A DNA stretch of 64,000 nucleotides, from contig JADJMH010000001.1 of assembly GCA_016709675.1 (NCBI GenBank), positions 682,001-746,000 of the forward strand, in the 5' to 3' direction. Below are positions 53,794 to 64,000 of the stretch, in pieces. The notes under the pieces were generated by a model. That model saw only the letters and a list, made by a program, of their open reading frames with translations. It was not told the origin of the DNA and ran no database searches. The first letter of the stretch is position 1. Every line of letters begins with the position of its first letter. Position numbers and translations under genes: made by a program. This DNA comes from Candidatus Accumulibacter proximus (lineage in GTDB: Bacteria > Pseudomonadota > Gammaproteobacteria > Burkholderiales > Rhodocyclaceae).

Positions 53794-56793
53794 ATGCTTA
53801 GCCGCCTGCTCACGCATTGGTTGCGGACCGGGTCACTTACCGAGAAGCTGCGGCGGATCAACCTGGTGACGACGGGCGGCGCTTCCGTGATCGCCATTCT
53901 GCTGCTGACCACCTACGGCTACTGGAGCCTGAGCAGCCAGTTGCTCGAAGATAGCCAGGTGAAAACGCAACTGATCGGCCGCAACAGCGCTTCGGCGCTG
54001 TTGTTCGACGACGCCAAAGCGGCTGGCGACTTGCTCAACTCTCTCGAGGCGGACGCGCAGGTGCTGCAGGCGGCGCTGTGGGACCGGGCAGGCCAACGAC
54101 TGACAAGCTATCGCTCGGCGCTCCAGCCGGCCGACGAATTGGTCAGCCCCCCCAGCCTTGGATACACCCTGGGCCTTTCGGTGCTCGACGTCGCACAGCT
54201 CGTCAGCGTCGATGGGAGGCCAGTCGGAACCGTCGCCCTCCGCCTCGATCTGAGCCAGCTCTACCAGCGCCTGCTCTCGAATGCACTGGCCTTCGCACTG
54301 GTGATCCTGATTGCGCTCGCCTTGTCGCATCGCCTGCTGGCGCGCTTCAACAGGGCGATCACCGCGCCCATTTCCAGCCTGGTGAGCGTCATGGCCAGGA
54401 TCTCGCAACAAGGCGACTACGCGGTCCGCGCGCCGGTCGAGTCGAACGACGAGATCGGGGACCTCGCCAAAGGCTTCAACGTCATGCTCGAAGAAATCGA
54501 GGATCGCGACCGCCATCTGGCCGCGCACCGCGACGAGCTGGAGCAGGAGGTCGAGGCGCGAACCGCCGACTTGCGCCAATCCCGGGATCTCGCCGAAGCC
54601 GGCAGCCGGGCGAAGAGCGAGTTCCTGGCGACCATGAGCCACGAGATCCGCACCCCAATGAACGGCATCCTGGGCATGACCGAAATGCTGCGCCACACGG
54701 CGCTGAACCTGCAGCAGCAGCGTTTTGCCGACGCCGTTTACCAGTCCGGCGAGCATCTCCTGACCCTCATCAACGACATCCTCGACTTCTCGAAGATCGA
54801 GGCCGGCAAGCTCGATATCGAATGCATCCACTTCAACCTCCGGCAGCTGGTCGAGGACCTCGGCTGCCTGTTCGCCCAACCCGCCGAAGCGAAAGGGCTC
54901 GAAATGATCTGCAGCGTGCCGCACGATCTCCCGGTGGCGGTCAGCGGCGACCCGGTGCGCGTGCGCCAGATCCTCACCAACCTGATGAACAACGCCGTCA
55001 AATTCACCAGCCGCGGCGATATCGTCATCCGCGTCAGGCTGCTCGACGAAACTCCGCAGCAGGCGTGTTTCCGCTTCGAGGTCCAGGATAGCGGCATCGG
55101 CATCAGCGAGGAAGCACAAGCCCGGTTGTTCAACGCCTTTGTCCAGGCCGACAGTTCGACAACCCGGCGTTTTGGCGGCACCGGCCTCGGGCTGGTGATC
55201 GCCAAGCGCCTGATCGAGATGATGCATGGGCAGATCGGCCTGCACAGCGAGGCCGGCCGCGGGACGCTGTTCTGGTTCGAGATCCCGCTGCGCAAGCAGA
55301 ACCCCGATGCACGTTCGGTGATGAACATGGCCGAGCGCCTCAACGGACTGCGCGTATTGGTCGTCGATGACAACGCCACCAACCGGGAAATCCTCGCCCA
55401 CCAGCTCGCCGGCTGGTCGATGCACTACACCGGCGCCGCTGAAGGGCAGCAGGCGCTGCAGGACCTCGATCAGACCGCTGAACGGCCCTTCGATCTGGCG
55501 ATCCTCGATCTGCACATGCCCGGCATGGACGGCTTTGAACTGGCACGCGCGATCCGCCGTGATGCGCGCTGGGCCAGAATGCCGCTGGTCATGCTCTCAT
55601 CAGTCAGTGTCGGCGCCGATCATCCGGATCGGCGGAACGCGCCGATCGACTACTACCTGACCAAACCGGTACGTCAGTCCGACCTCTGCGACGCGATCGC
55701 CACCGCCCTGTCGCGCGAGACCCCGACGCCGGCCAGCGCACCGCCATCGCCAGGGCCGGTACCGCATGCCGGGGCCCTGCCGGCCCGACTCGGCGGGCGG
55801 GTTCTGGTCGCCGAGGACAACCCGGTCAATCAGGCGGTCGCCGGCGCCATGCTCGAATCGCTCGGAGTGTCTTACCGCTTTGCCGATAGCGGCCAGATCG
55901 CGCTCGATCGCGTCTTGCATGAGCCTTTCGACCTCGTCCTGATGGATTGCCAGATGCCCGAGATGGACGGTTTCGAGGCCACCGTGCAAATCCGCGCCCG
56001 ACAGCGCGAGGGACTGCTGCGCCAGCGGCTGCCGATCGTCGCGCTGACCGCCAATGCCGTCGCGGGCGACCGCGAGCGCTGCCTGGCGGCCGGCATGGAC
56101 GACTACCTGAGCAAACCGTTCACCCGCGAGGGCCTGCTGTGCGTGCTGCAGCGCTGGCTGCCGCAGCCGTCAGCCGCAACGGTGAAAGCCACGGCCGATG
56201 CGTCCGCCCGCTCCACACCCACGGCTTCCGGCTCGCCGCTGCTGCACGAAGTGGCAACCGCGGCGATCGACGAGCCGATCAACCCACGGGCCCTCGACGC
56301 CATTCGCCATTTGCCCGGGCCCAATGGCGCGTTGCTCGTCCAGAAGGTGATCGGCGCCTATCTGGCCGACACCCCGGCACGCTTCGCGCAACTGCGGGCG
56401 GCCACCGACGCCGGCGATGCCGACGCCTTGCGCAAGGCCGCGCATGCGCTGAAGTCGAGCAGCGCCAACGTTGGCGCCGATCCCCTGGCCGCACTGTACA
56501 AGGAACTCGAAACGCTCGGTCGCCAGGGCACCGTCGACGGGGCGGGAACGCTGCTGGCGGCTGCCGAAGCGGAACTGGCGCGCGTTCTCACCGTGCTGGC
56601 GGCGACACTCGTCTCGTGCCCCGAGAAAGCACTTGCCGGAACCGCCGCGGCTGCCCGACCGAAGTCGCCGTCGAACGGAGAATCCGAGTCGATGGACCGC
56701 GTTCACAGGTGTAGTTTACGGGCAATCCAGGTCGCCGATACGCGTGCGCGGGCGGCCTCAGGCTTGAAGGCGATGGACGGCACAATTGGTTGA
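53794..56793 (+). CDS. Hybrid histidine kinase: CHASE8-like sensor, HAMP, HisKA, HATPase, two receivers, HPt
   Basis: 999 residues. Helix at about 28-46, a CHASE8-like periplasmic domain (about 48-155, with LIGRNSASALLFDDAKAAGDLLNSLEAD), helix at about 162-182, HAMP to about 235 and a coiled coil. The phospho-acceptor is His283 (MSHEIRTPMNG), the N-box about 396-400, and G2 is GGTGLGLVIA. Receiver 1 has Asp572 (AILDLHMPGMDG), receiver 2 has Asp718 (LVLMDCQMPEMDG), and the HPt has His884 (AAHALKSSSANVGA). The C-terminal 50 residues have no domain. Unlike kinase B, no yfiR precedes it. The target regulator is not adjacent. Confidence 0.93.
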   Translation: MLSRLLTHWLRTGSLTEKLRRINLVTTGGASVIAILLLTTYGYWSLSSQLLEDSQVKTQLIGRNSASALLFDDAKAAGDLLNSLEADAQVLQAALWDRAGQRLTSYRSALQPADELVSPPSLGYTLGLSVLDVAQLVSVDGRPVGTVALRLDLSQLYQRLLSNALAFALVILIALALSHRLLARFNRAITAPISSLVSVMARISQQGDYAVRAPVESNDEIGDLAKGFNVMLEEIEDRDRHLAAHRDELEQEVEARTADLRQSRDLAEAGSRAKSEFLATMSHEIRTPMNGILGMTEMLRHTALNLQQQRFADAVYQSGEHLLTLINDILDFSKIEAGKLDIECIHFNLRQLVEDLGCLFAQPAEAKGLEMICSVPHDLPVAVSGDPVRVRQILTNLMNNAVKFTSRGDIVIRVRLLDETPQQACFRFEVQDSGIGISEEAQARLFNAFVQADSSTTRRFGGTGLGLVIAKRLIEMMHGQIGLHSEAGRGTLFWFEIPLRKQNPDARSVMNMAERLNGLRVLVVDDNATNREILAHQLAGWSMHYTGAAEGQQALQDLDQTAERPFDLAILDLHMPGMDGFELARAIRRDARWARMPLVMLSSVSVGADHPDRRNAPIDYYLTKPVRQSDLCDAIATALSRETPTPASAPPSPGPVPHAGALPARLGGRVLVAEDNPVNQAVAGAMLESLGVSYRFADSGQIALDRVLHEPFDLVLMDCQMPEMDGFEATVQIRARQREGLLRQRLPIVALTANAVAGDRERCLAAGMDDYLSKPFTREGLLCVLQRWLPQPSAATVKATADASARSTPTASGSPLLHEVATAAIDEPINPRALDAIRHLPGPNGALLVQKVIGAYLADTPARFAQLRAATDAGDADALRKAAHALKSSSANVGADPLAALYKELETLGRQGTVDGAGTLLAAAEAELARVLTVLAATLVSCPEKALAGTAAAARPKSPSNGESESMDRVHRCSLRAIQVADTRARAASGLKAMDGTIG

Positions 56794-56814
56794 TCATTGG
56801 AGGAGAGGAACATC

Positions 56815-57585
56815 ATGGACAAGCGCAGGCAATACTCACTACTCGTGGCAGTCTTGTTTTTCCTGATCGGTCGCGCCGCTGCGGCAAGCGGTGAGGAAAT
56901 CAGGATCGGCGGCGGTGGCGCGGCGCTGCTCGCCGTTTTCCAGCCGATCAAGCCGCACTTCGAGAAAGCGACCGGCATCACCCTGATCAATCTGCAGTCG
57001 TCTCCGAAGGGCGGACTGCTCAACCTCATCGAGGGCCGGGTCGACATCACCGCCGCTGCACACTCGCTGGAGGGCCTGATCGCGGCACTACGGGCAGATG
57101 GTGTCGTTTTCGACCCGGCCGCCCTGGTCGCGCACGAGGTCGGAATCAACCGGATCGCGCTTTTCGTGCACCCGAGCAACCGGGTCGGCGGGCTCTCCAG
57201 GGAGCAGCTCAAGGGCGTCTTTACCGGCAGGATCACCAACTGGAAGGAAGTCGGCGGCGACGATCGGGATATCCTGGTCGTCTGGGGTCGCGGAACGCCC
57301 GGCCAGAATGCCGACTTCGCCCGCCGCGTGCTCGACGGCGAGAGCGTGACCCCGCGCGCACTTGAAACGACCAACTATGTGGAGATCAGGGAAACGATCG
57401 CCGCCACGCCGGAGGCGATCGGCATCGATCCAATCAGCGTCGCCAACCCAACGGTCAAGCTGGTCGGCAGCGACGCGCCGTTGACCACCCCGATCATCAG
57501 CATCACCATCGGCCAGCCCTCCGCCAAGGTACGCAGACTCCTCGATTACATCAAGGGCGAAGGCAAAGCGTACCTACTTCATTGA
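56815..57585 (+). CDS. PstS-like periplasmic substrate-binding protein
   Basis: A 256-residue protein starting at the ATG at 56815 behind GGAGGAGAGG, with a signal peptide (about 1-24). The periplasmic-binding fold of the phosphate type is visible: EIRIGGGGAALLAVFQPIKPHFEKATGI, SSPKGGLLNLIEGRVDITAAAHSLEG, HPSNRVGGLSREQLKGVFTGRITNWKEVGG and RGTPGQNADFARRVL. No permease or ATPase genes are nearby. It precedes a kinase with a very large periplasmic domain by 54 bp, so it more likely serves as a sensory binding protein than a transport component. The ligand may be an oxyanion; this is inference. Confidence 0.85.
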   Translation: MDKRRQYSLLVAVLFFLIGRAAAASGEEIRIGGGGAALLAVFQPIKPHFEKATGITLINLQSSPKGGLLNLIEGRVDITAAAHSLEGLIAALRADGVVFDPAALVAHEVGINRIALFVHPSNRVGGLSREQLKGVFTGRITNWKEVGGDDRDILVVWGRGTPGQNADFARRVLDGESVTPRALETTNYVEIRETIAATPEAIGIDPISVANPTVKLVGSDAPLTTPIISITIGQPSAKVRRLLDYIKGEGKAYLLH

Positions 57586-57639
57586 GCCGACACCGGCCCC
57601 CTGCGTTCGCGCCGCCAACCAGTCATTGACAGCCCGCCG

Positions 57640-60600
57640 ATGCAAGTCAAGACCAAGCTGCTCGCCTCTGGAGTGACCCTCCTCATCGGGATCGCCGTAA
57701 TCAGCGGCGTGAGTCTGCTGGGAATGCGCTTCATCGAGGGCCAACTCGCGATTCTGACCGAGCGCTCGACACCGCAGCAGTTGAAGAGACTCAGACTACA
57801 GCACAGCCTCGAGCAGCACGCCGACCGTCTGCTCAGGCTGGCGAGCGTCCAGACTGCAGACGAGTTGGCTTCCGCCCGCGCTGACGCCGAGCAGAGTGCT
57901 GCCGAGTTCTCCCGGCTGGAGAGCGACCTGGCGGGATTCCCCGGGCTTCGCTCGACAGGCGGTAGCCGCGCCAGCGCGGTGTGGCTGACAACGACAACCG
58001 CGGAGATGATCGAGTCCGCCACCGAACGCCTGCACGCCAAGCAGGCGGCTGGCGCCGGCGAAGCGGCGGTGACAACCCGGCTCCAGGAGATCGACCGCCG
58101 CCTCGACGAGCTCAACCGATCTCTGAACGCCTTGACGGCACGGCAGCTTCTCGCGGCAAGCGACAGAGCACGGGCGATCACCGCCGACCTGATGGCGATG
58201 ACCGTCGTCCGTGATGTGTTGAAGGACATGGTCGCCGCCATCGCCGAAATACGGCGGGCCGACAGCAGGCAGGCCCTGCTGATCGCCCGCAGCAGGCTGG
58301 ATACGTCCTTCCGCAAGTTCGCCAAGGAGCGGCTCGTGAGCGATACGGACACTCGCCTGCGGCCGCTGATCAAGCTGGTCACCGAGATCAGGCAGTTGGC
58401 TGGTGACCCTGCGGGGGCCGTCGAACTGAAGGCCGCATTGCTCGCCCGGCCTGGCGACGACGCGCTGAGCGGGAGTTACGAGCGGCGCATGCAAGAGATC
58501 GAAAGCCGCATGAACGTCGCGGTGGCGACCATCGGCCAAGAGATCACGCTCGCCGAGGCACACCATACCCACGAGGATCTGGGCTACGACGTTTCGCTGC
58601 GACAGTCGATCGCGGCCAGCGATACGCTTGCCCTGAACGCTCAGTGGCTATCGCTGAGCCGCGAAATCGGCACGATCGCTCGAGAAACGCTTGCGGCGGG
58701 TACGATTGTCGAACTGGATCAAGCCTCCCGGCGGATCGAGCAGGCTTTCACTGCCAGTGCGTCAATCCATCGCAAGCTCCGGGAAACGCTGGGCGATCGC
58801 TCCGCGGCTGATCTGAAGCGGCTAAACGACATCGCTGAGGCCGTGTCCGGGGTCAAGCAACTGCTGCTCGCCAAGGACGGCGTCGTCGACCGCTTGCGTC
58901 AGAGTCTGCGGGTTCGCGAGAAGTCTGAAGAACTCAATGAGCGCCTGCGGATGATGGTCGCCGAGCAAAGGGAAAAGGGCCGCCAAGGAATTGCGTCGGT
59001 GCAGACGGAACAGGAAGGGGCGGTGCGCGCGGTGAGAGAGACGATCGAGCGCAGTGTCTTCACCGTCATCACAACCGGCCTGAGCGTCCTGATCCTGGCC
59101 GTTGTCGGCGGCGTGCTGATCATCAGGGCGATAACGCAGCCGGTTTCCAGACTCGTCGGCATCATGTCCCAGGTGTCACAAGAGGGCGACTACGCGACCC
59201 GGGCGGCGATCGAGTCGAACGACGAGATCAGTGACCTCGCCAGGGGCTTCAACGTCATGCTCGACGAGATCGAGGATCGCGACCGCCATCTGGCCGCGCA
59301 CCGCGACGCGCTGGAGCAGGAGGTCGAGGCGCGTACCGCCGAATTGCGCCAGGCGAAGGACCAGGCCGAAGCCGGCAGTCGGGCCAAGAGCGAGTTCCTG
59401 GCGACGATGAGCCACGAGATTCGCACGCCGATGAACGGGATTCTCGGCATGAGCGAGCTGCTGAGGCACACCGCGCTGAGCGCCGAGCAGCGGCGCTTTG
59501 CCGACGCCGTGCACCAGTCCGGCGAGCATCTGCTGAGCATCATCAACGACGTGCTCGACTTCTCCAAGATCGAAGCCGGCAAGTTGCAGATCGAAGACAT
59601 CGATTTCGACCTGAGGCAACTGCTCGAAGACCTCGCCGGCATATTCGGCCAGCCCGCCCAGGCCAAGGGACTGGAGCTGATCTGCAGCGTTCCCGACGAT
59701 CTGCCGGTGGCCGTCAGCGGCGACCCGGTGCGCATGCGCCAGATACTGACCAACCTGGTGAGCAACGCCGTCAAATTCACCAGCCAGGGCGAAGTCGTCA
59801 TCCGCGTCAAGCTGCTCGACGACAGTCCGCGGCTGGCGCGTTACCGCTTCGAGCTCGAGGACAGCGGCATCGGCATCAGCGAGGAAGAGCAGGCGCGGCT
59901 ATTCAGTGCCTTCGTCCAGGCCGACAGCTCGACCACCCGGCGCTACGGCGGCAGCGGCCTGGGGCTGGCGATCGCCAAACGCCTGGTCGAACTGATGGAC
60001 GGACAGATCGGCCTGCACAGCGAAGCCGGGCGCGGCACGCTGTTCTGGTTCGAGATTCCGCTGCGCAAACAGGACCCTGAAATGCGTCCCGCGCTTCCCC
60101 GTGCTGAGCGCTTCCGGGGCCTGCGCGTATTGCTCGTCGATGACAACGCCAGCAGCCGCGCAATGCTTGCCCATCAGATCAAAGCCTGGGGAATGCACTG
60201 CACCGGCGCCGGCGCCGGGCCGCAGGCGCTGCGCGAACTTAACCAGGACGCCGGGCAGCCCTTCGATCTGGCGATCCTCGACATGCAGATGCCCGACATG
60301 GACGGCTTCGAACTGGCGCGCGCCATCAAGGCCACGGCGCGCGGGGCCAGACTGCCGCTGATCATGCTCGCCTCGGCCAGTGTCGGCGCCGATCATCCGG
60401 ATCGGCGCAACGCGGGGATCAACCGCACCCTGAACAAGCCGGTGCGGCAGTCCGACCTGCACGACGCCATCGCCACCGCCCTGAGGCCCCGGCCGCCGAC
60501 CCCGGCCGATGCGTGGCCGACATCCGCGGCAACGGCCTCAGCGAGTCTCCCGCTGGCTTCCGAGGCGACCGCGATGCCGCTGACGGCGACGCCGTGGTCG

Positions 60601-61446
60601 CATGCCGAAGACGCGCCGCCCGGATTCGGCGGGCGGGTGCTGGTCGTCGAGGACAATCCGGTCAATCAGCAAGTGGCCGCCGCGATGCTCGAATCGCTCG
60701 GGGTGGCCCACGTCCTGGCCGACAACGGCAGGATTGCGCTCGATCGCGTGCGGCAGGAGCACTTCGACCTGGTCCTGATGGACTGCCAGATGCCCGAAAT
60801 GGACGGCTTCGAGGCCACCGCGCAAGTCCGCGCCCGGCAGCGCGAAGGCCTGCTGCCCGGCAAACTGTCGATCGTTGCGCTGACCGCCAACGCCGTCGAA
60901 GGCGACCGCGAGCGCTGCCTGGCGGCCGGCATGGACGATTATCTGAGCAAGCCCTTCACGCGCGAGCGGCTGACCGCCGCCCTGGCGCGCTGGCTGCCGG
61001 TGGCGGCGGAGCAGGCGGCGGAACCTCGGCCGGCGTCGATGCCGTTGGCGACGGCGCCCGGCCCGGCACCGGCCGGGGCCCCCGCCGCGACGTCCGGCGG
61101 GCCGATCAATCCGAACGCGCTGGACGCCATTCGCAAACTCGGGGGACCCGGGAACGCGTCGCTGGTGAACAAGGTGATCGATGCCTATCTGGCGGACACC
61201 CCGCCGCGTTTCGCGCAGCTACGGGCCGACGCCGGTGATGCCGAAGCCCTGCGCCAGGCCGCGCACGCGCTGAAGTCGAGCAGCGCCAATGTCGGCGCCG
61301 AGCAACTGGCGGCGCTGTGCAAGGAACTGGAGATGCTCGGCCGCGGCGGCGGCGGCGACGGCGTGCGGCCGCTGGTGGCGCGGGCCGAAGCGGAAGTCGC
61401 GCGCGTCGTCGGGGCATTGTCTGCGCGGCGTGAAAGGGGAGGCTGA
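57640..61446 (+). CDS. Hybrid histidine kinase with 440-residue periplasmic helical domain, two receivers and HPt
   Basis: 1268 residues. Helix at about 9-29, an almost wholly alpha-helical periplasmic region (31-471) as in TorS-type sensors, helix at about 472-496, and HAMP. The core has His592 (MSHEIRTPMNG), N-box about 704-710, and GGSGLGLAIA. Receiver 1 has Asp881 (AILDMQMPDMDG), receiver 2 has Asp1048 (LVLMDCQMPEMDG), and the HPt has His1209 (AAHALKSSSANVGA). The PstS-like gene just upstream is the likely periplasmic partner, by analogy with TorT-TorS. The DNA for receiver 2 and the HPt is nearly identical to that of the following kinase. Confidence 0.93.
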   Translation: MQVKTKLLASGVTLLIGIAVISGVSLLGMRFIEGQLAILTERSTPQQLKRLRLQHSLEQHADRLLRLASVQTADELASARADAEQSAAEFSRLESDLAGFPGLRSTGGSRASAVWLTTTTAEMIESATERLHAKQAAGAGEAAVTTRLQEIDRRLDELNRSLNALTARQLLAASDRARAITADLMAMTVVRDVLKDMVAAIAEIRRADSRQALLIARSRLDTSFRKFAKERLVSDTDTRLRPLIKLVTEIRQLAGDPAGAVELKAALLARPGDDALSGSYERRMQEIESRMNVAVATIGQEITLAEAHHTHEDLGYDVSLRQSIAASDTLALNAQWLSLSREIGTIARETLAAGTIVELDQASRRIEQAFTASASIHRKLRETLGDRSAADLKRLNDIAEAVSGVKQLLLAKDGVVDRLRQSLRVREKSEELNERLRMMVAEQREKGRQGIASVQTEQEGAVRAVRETIERSVFTVITTGLSVLILAVVGGVLIIRAITQPVSRLVGIMSQVSQEGDYATRAAIESNDEISDLARGFNVMLDEIEDRDRHLAAHRDALEQEVEARTAELRQAKDQAEAGSRAKSEFLATMSHEIRTPMNGILGMSELLRHTALSAEQRRFADAVHQSGEHLLSIINDVLDFSKIEAGKLQIEDIDFDLRQLLEDLAGIFGQPAQAKGLELICSVPDDLPVAVSGDPVRMRQILTNLVSNAVKFTSQGEVVIRVKLLDDSPRLARYRFELEDSGIGISEEEQARLFSAFVQADSSTTRRYGGSGLGLAIAKRLVELMDGQIGLHSEAGRGTLFWFEIPLRKQDPEMRPALPRAERFRGLRVLLVDDNASSRAMLAHQIKAWGMHCTGAGAGPQALRELNQDAGQPFDLAILDMQMPDMDGFELARAIKATARGARLPLIMLASASVGADHPDRRNAGINRTLNKPVRQSDLHDAIATALRPRPPTPADAWPTSAATASASLPLASEATAMPLTATPWSHAEDAPPGFGGRVLVVEDNPVNQQVAAAMLESLGVAHVLADNGRIALDRVRQEHFDLVLMDCQMPEMDGFEATAQVRARQREGLLPGKLSIVALTANAVEGDRERCLAAGMDDYLSKPFTRERLTAALARWLPVAAEQAAEPRPASMPLATAPGPAPAGAPAATSGGPINPNALDAIRKLGGPGNASLVNKVIDAYLADTPPRFAQLRADAGDAEALRQAAHALKSSSANVGAEQLAALCKELEMLGRGGGGDGVRPLVARAEAEVARVVGALSARRERGG
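60718..60960. repeat. Shared receiver-domain DNA block, copy 1
   Basis: The receiver-2 coding of the 57640-61446 kinase matches 63090-63332 almost exactly over about 243 bp. Similarity resumes in the HPt part (about 61180-61420 against 63550-63800) but falls off in the linkers between. Confidence 0.85.
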
Positions 61447-61622
61447 GGAGTGGCTGCTACTCGCGAGGGCGCGTCGCGAAAAGCGCTGTGGGGGAATGCT
61501 GGTCGAGTGATGGGCCGGCAAGCACTGGCGGTTGAGCGGTCTGCCCTCGTGCGCCAGGGCGCCTTTGCGCGAGCGTTTCGGCTGCCAGCCGCAGCCATGG
61601 CGGACCCCGGGAAGCACGGCTC

Positions 61623-63824
<2,202 letters not shown>

Positions 63825-63864
63825 CAAGTGGCAGCCACCGAGGAACGCGGCGCGACTGGCGCGG

Positions 63865-63999
63865 TCAGGCAATCCGCACGATCTGCTTCAACTGCGAGGC
63901 CATTCGCTCGAACCAGAAACCGAGGCCGTGACGGCGCGGGGCCTGGAGTTCGAGCGCGAACACCAGCGGGACGGACGCACCGTGCGGGGGAAGGCGGCT
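63865..63999 (-). CDS. C-terminal fragment of an unidentified protein
   Basis: On the minus strand, an open frame enters from the right edge and ends with TGA at 63865-63867. The 44 visible residues end with FALELQAPRRHGLGFWFERMASQLKQIVRIA. Composition is protein-like and the codons have GC-rich third positions. No family can be named from this fragment. It converges on the last hybrid kinase. Confidence 0.5.
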   Translation of the reverse strand, partial: SRLPPHGASVPLVFALELQAPRRHGLGFWFERMASQLKQIVRIA

Positions 64000-64000
64000 T

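Overview
The window is high-GC bacterial chromosome. Gene families and order point to a betaproteobacterium, probably Rhodocyclales of the 'Candidatus Accumulibacter' type. The main clues are an XrtA/PEP-CTERM (Prs) exopolysaccharide cluster, the order yciB-yciI-bolA-parvulin, NtrC/sigma-54 control of glnK-amtB, and many hybrid kinases. The taxonomic call is inference; there is no rRNA here.

Layout. 1-4.7 kb: the end of an MFS transporter, comM/yifB, ubiK, a glnK-amtB operon with a readable sigma-54 promoter and NtrC box, and two tRNA-Lys genes behind a strong sigma-70 promoter. 4.9-19.2 kb, all minus strand: a polysaccharide locus read from right to left as O-antigen-ligase-like protein, XrtA-type sugar transferase, prsK, prsR, prsT, tviB-like dehydrogenase, tviC-like epimerase, lytic transglycosylase and a trypsin-like protease. 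19.2-27.7 kb: two tiny overlapping membrane ORFs, a patatin-like protein, an eptA-like phosphoethanolamine transferase divergent from a two-component pair, a DMT exporter and nnr. 27.8-39.6 kb: purL, a PPIase-bolA-yciI-yciB operon, a DUF2950/DUF3300 pair, paaK and a MATE transporter.

39.6-64 kb is a dense signalling region. It holds a LysM protein, a HDOD-REC-GGDEF protein, and a minus-strand operon read as TonB-dependent receptor, YfiR, CHASE8 hybrid kinase, second hybrid kinase, REC-PAS-GGDEF-EAL. The plus strand follows with a damaged chemotaxis receptor, a CHASE8-like hybrid kinase, a periplasmic substrate-binding protein, a hybrid kinase with a very large periplasmic domain, and another hybrid kinase with a multi-pass membrane sensor. 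Five hybrid kinases lie within about 20 kb. The two in the receptor operon share a roughly 1.5 kb direct repeat and both carry frameshifts. The last two share near-identical REC and HPt DNA.

The most unusual unit is the TonB receptor-YfiR-CHASE8 kinase-phosphodiesterase operon at 42-51.6 kb. It looks like an outer-membrane-to-c-di-GMP pathway in which a YfiN-type sensor has been placed on a phosphorelay kinase. Some gene damage between 44 and 53.5 kb could be assembly error rather than biology.
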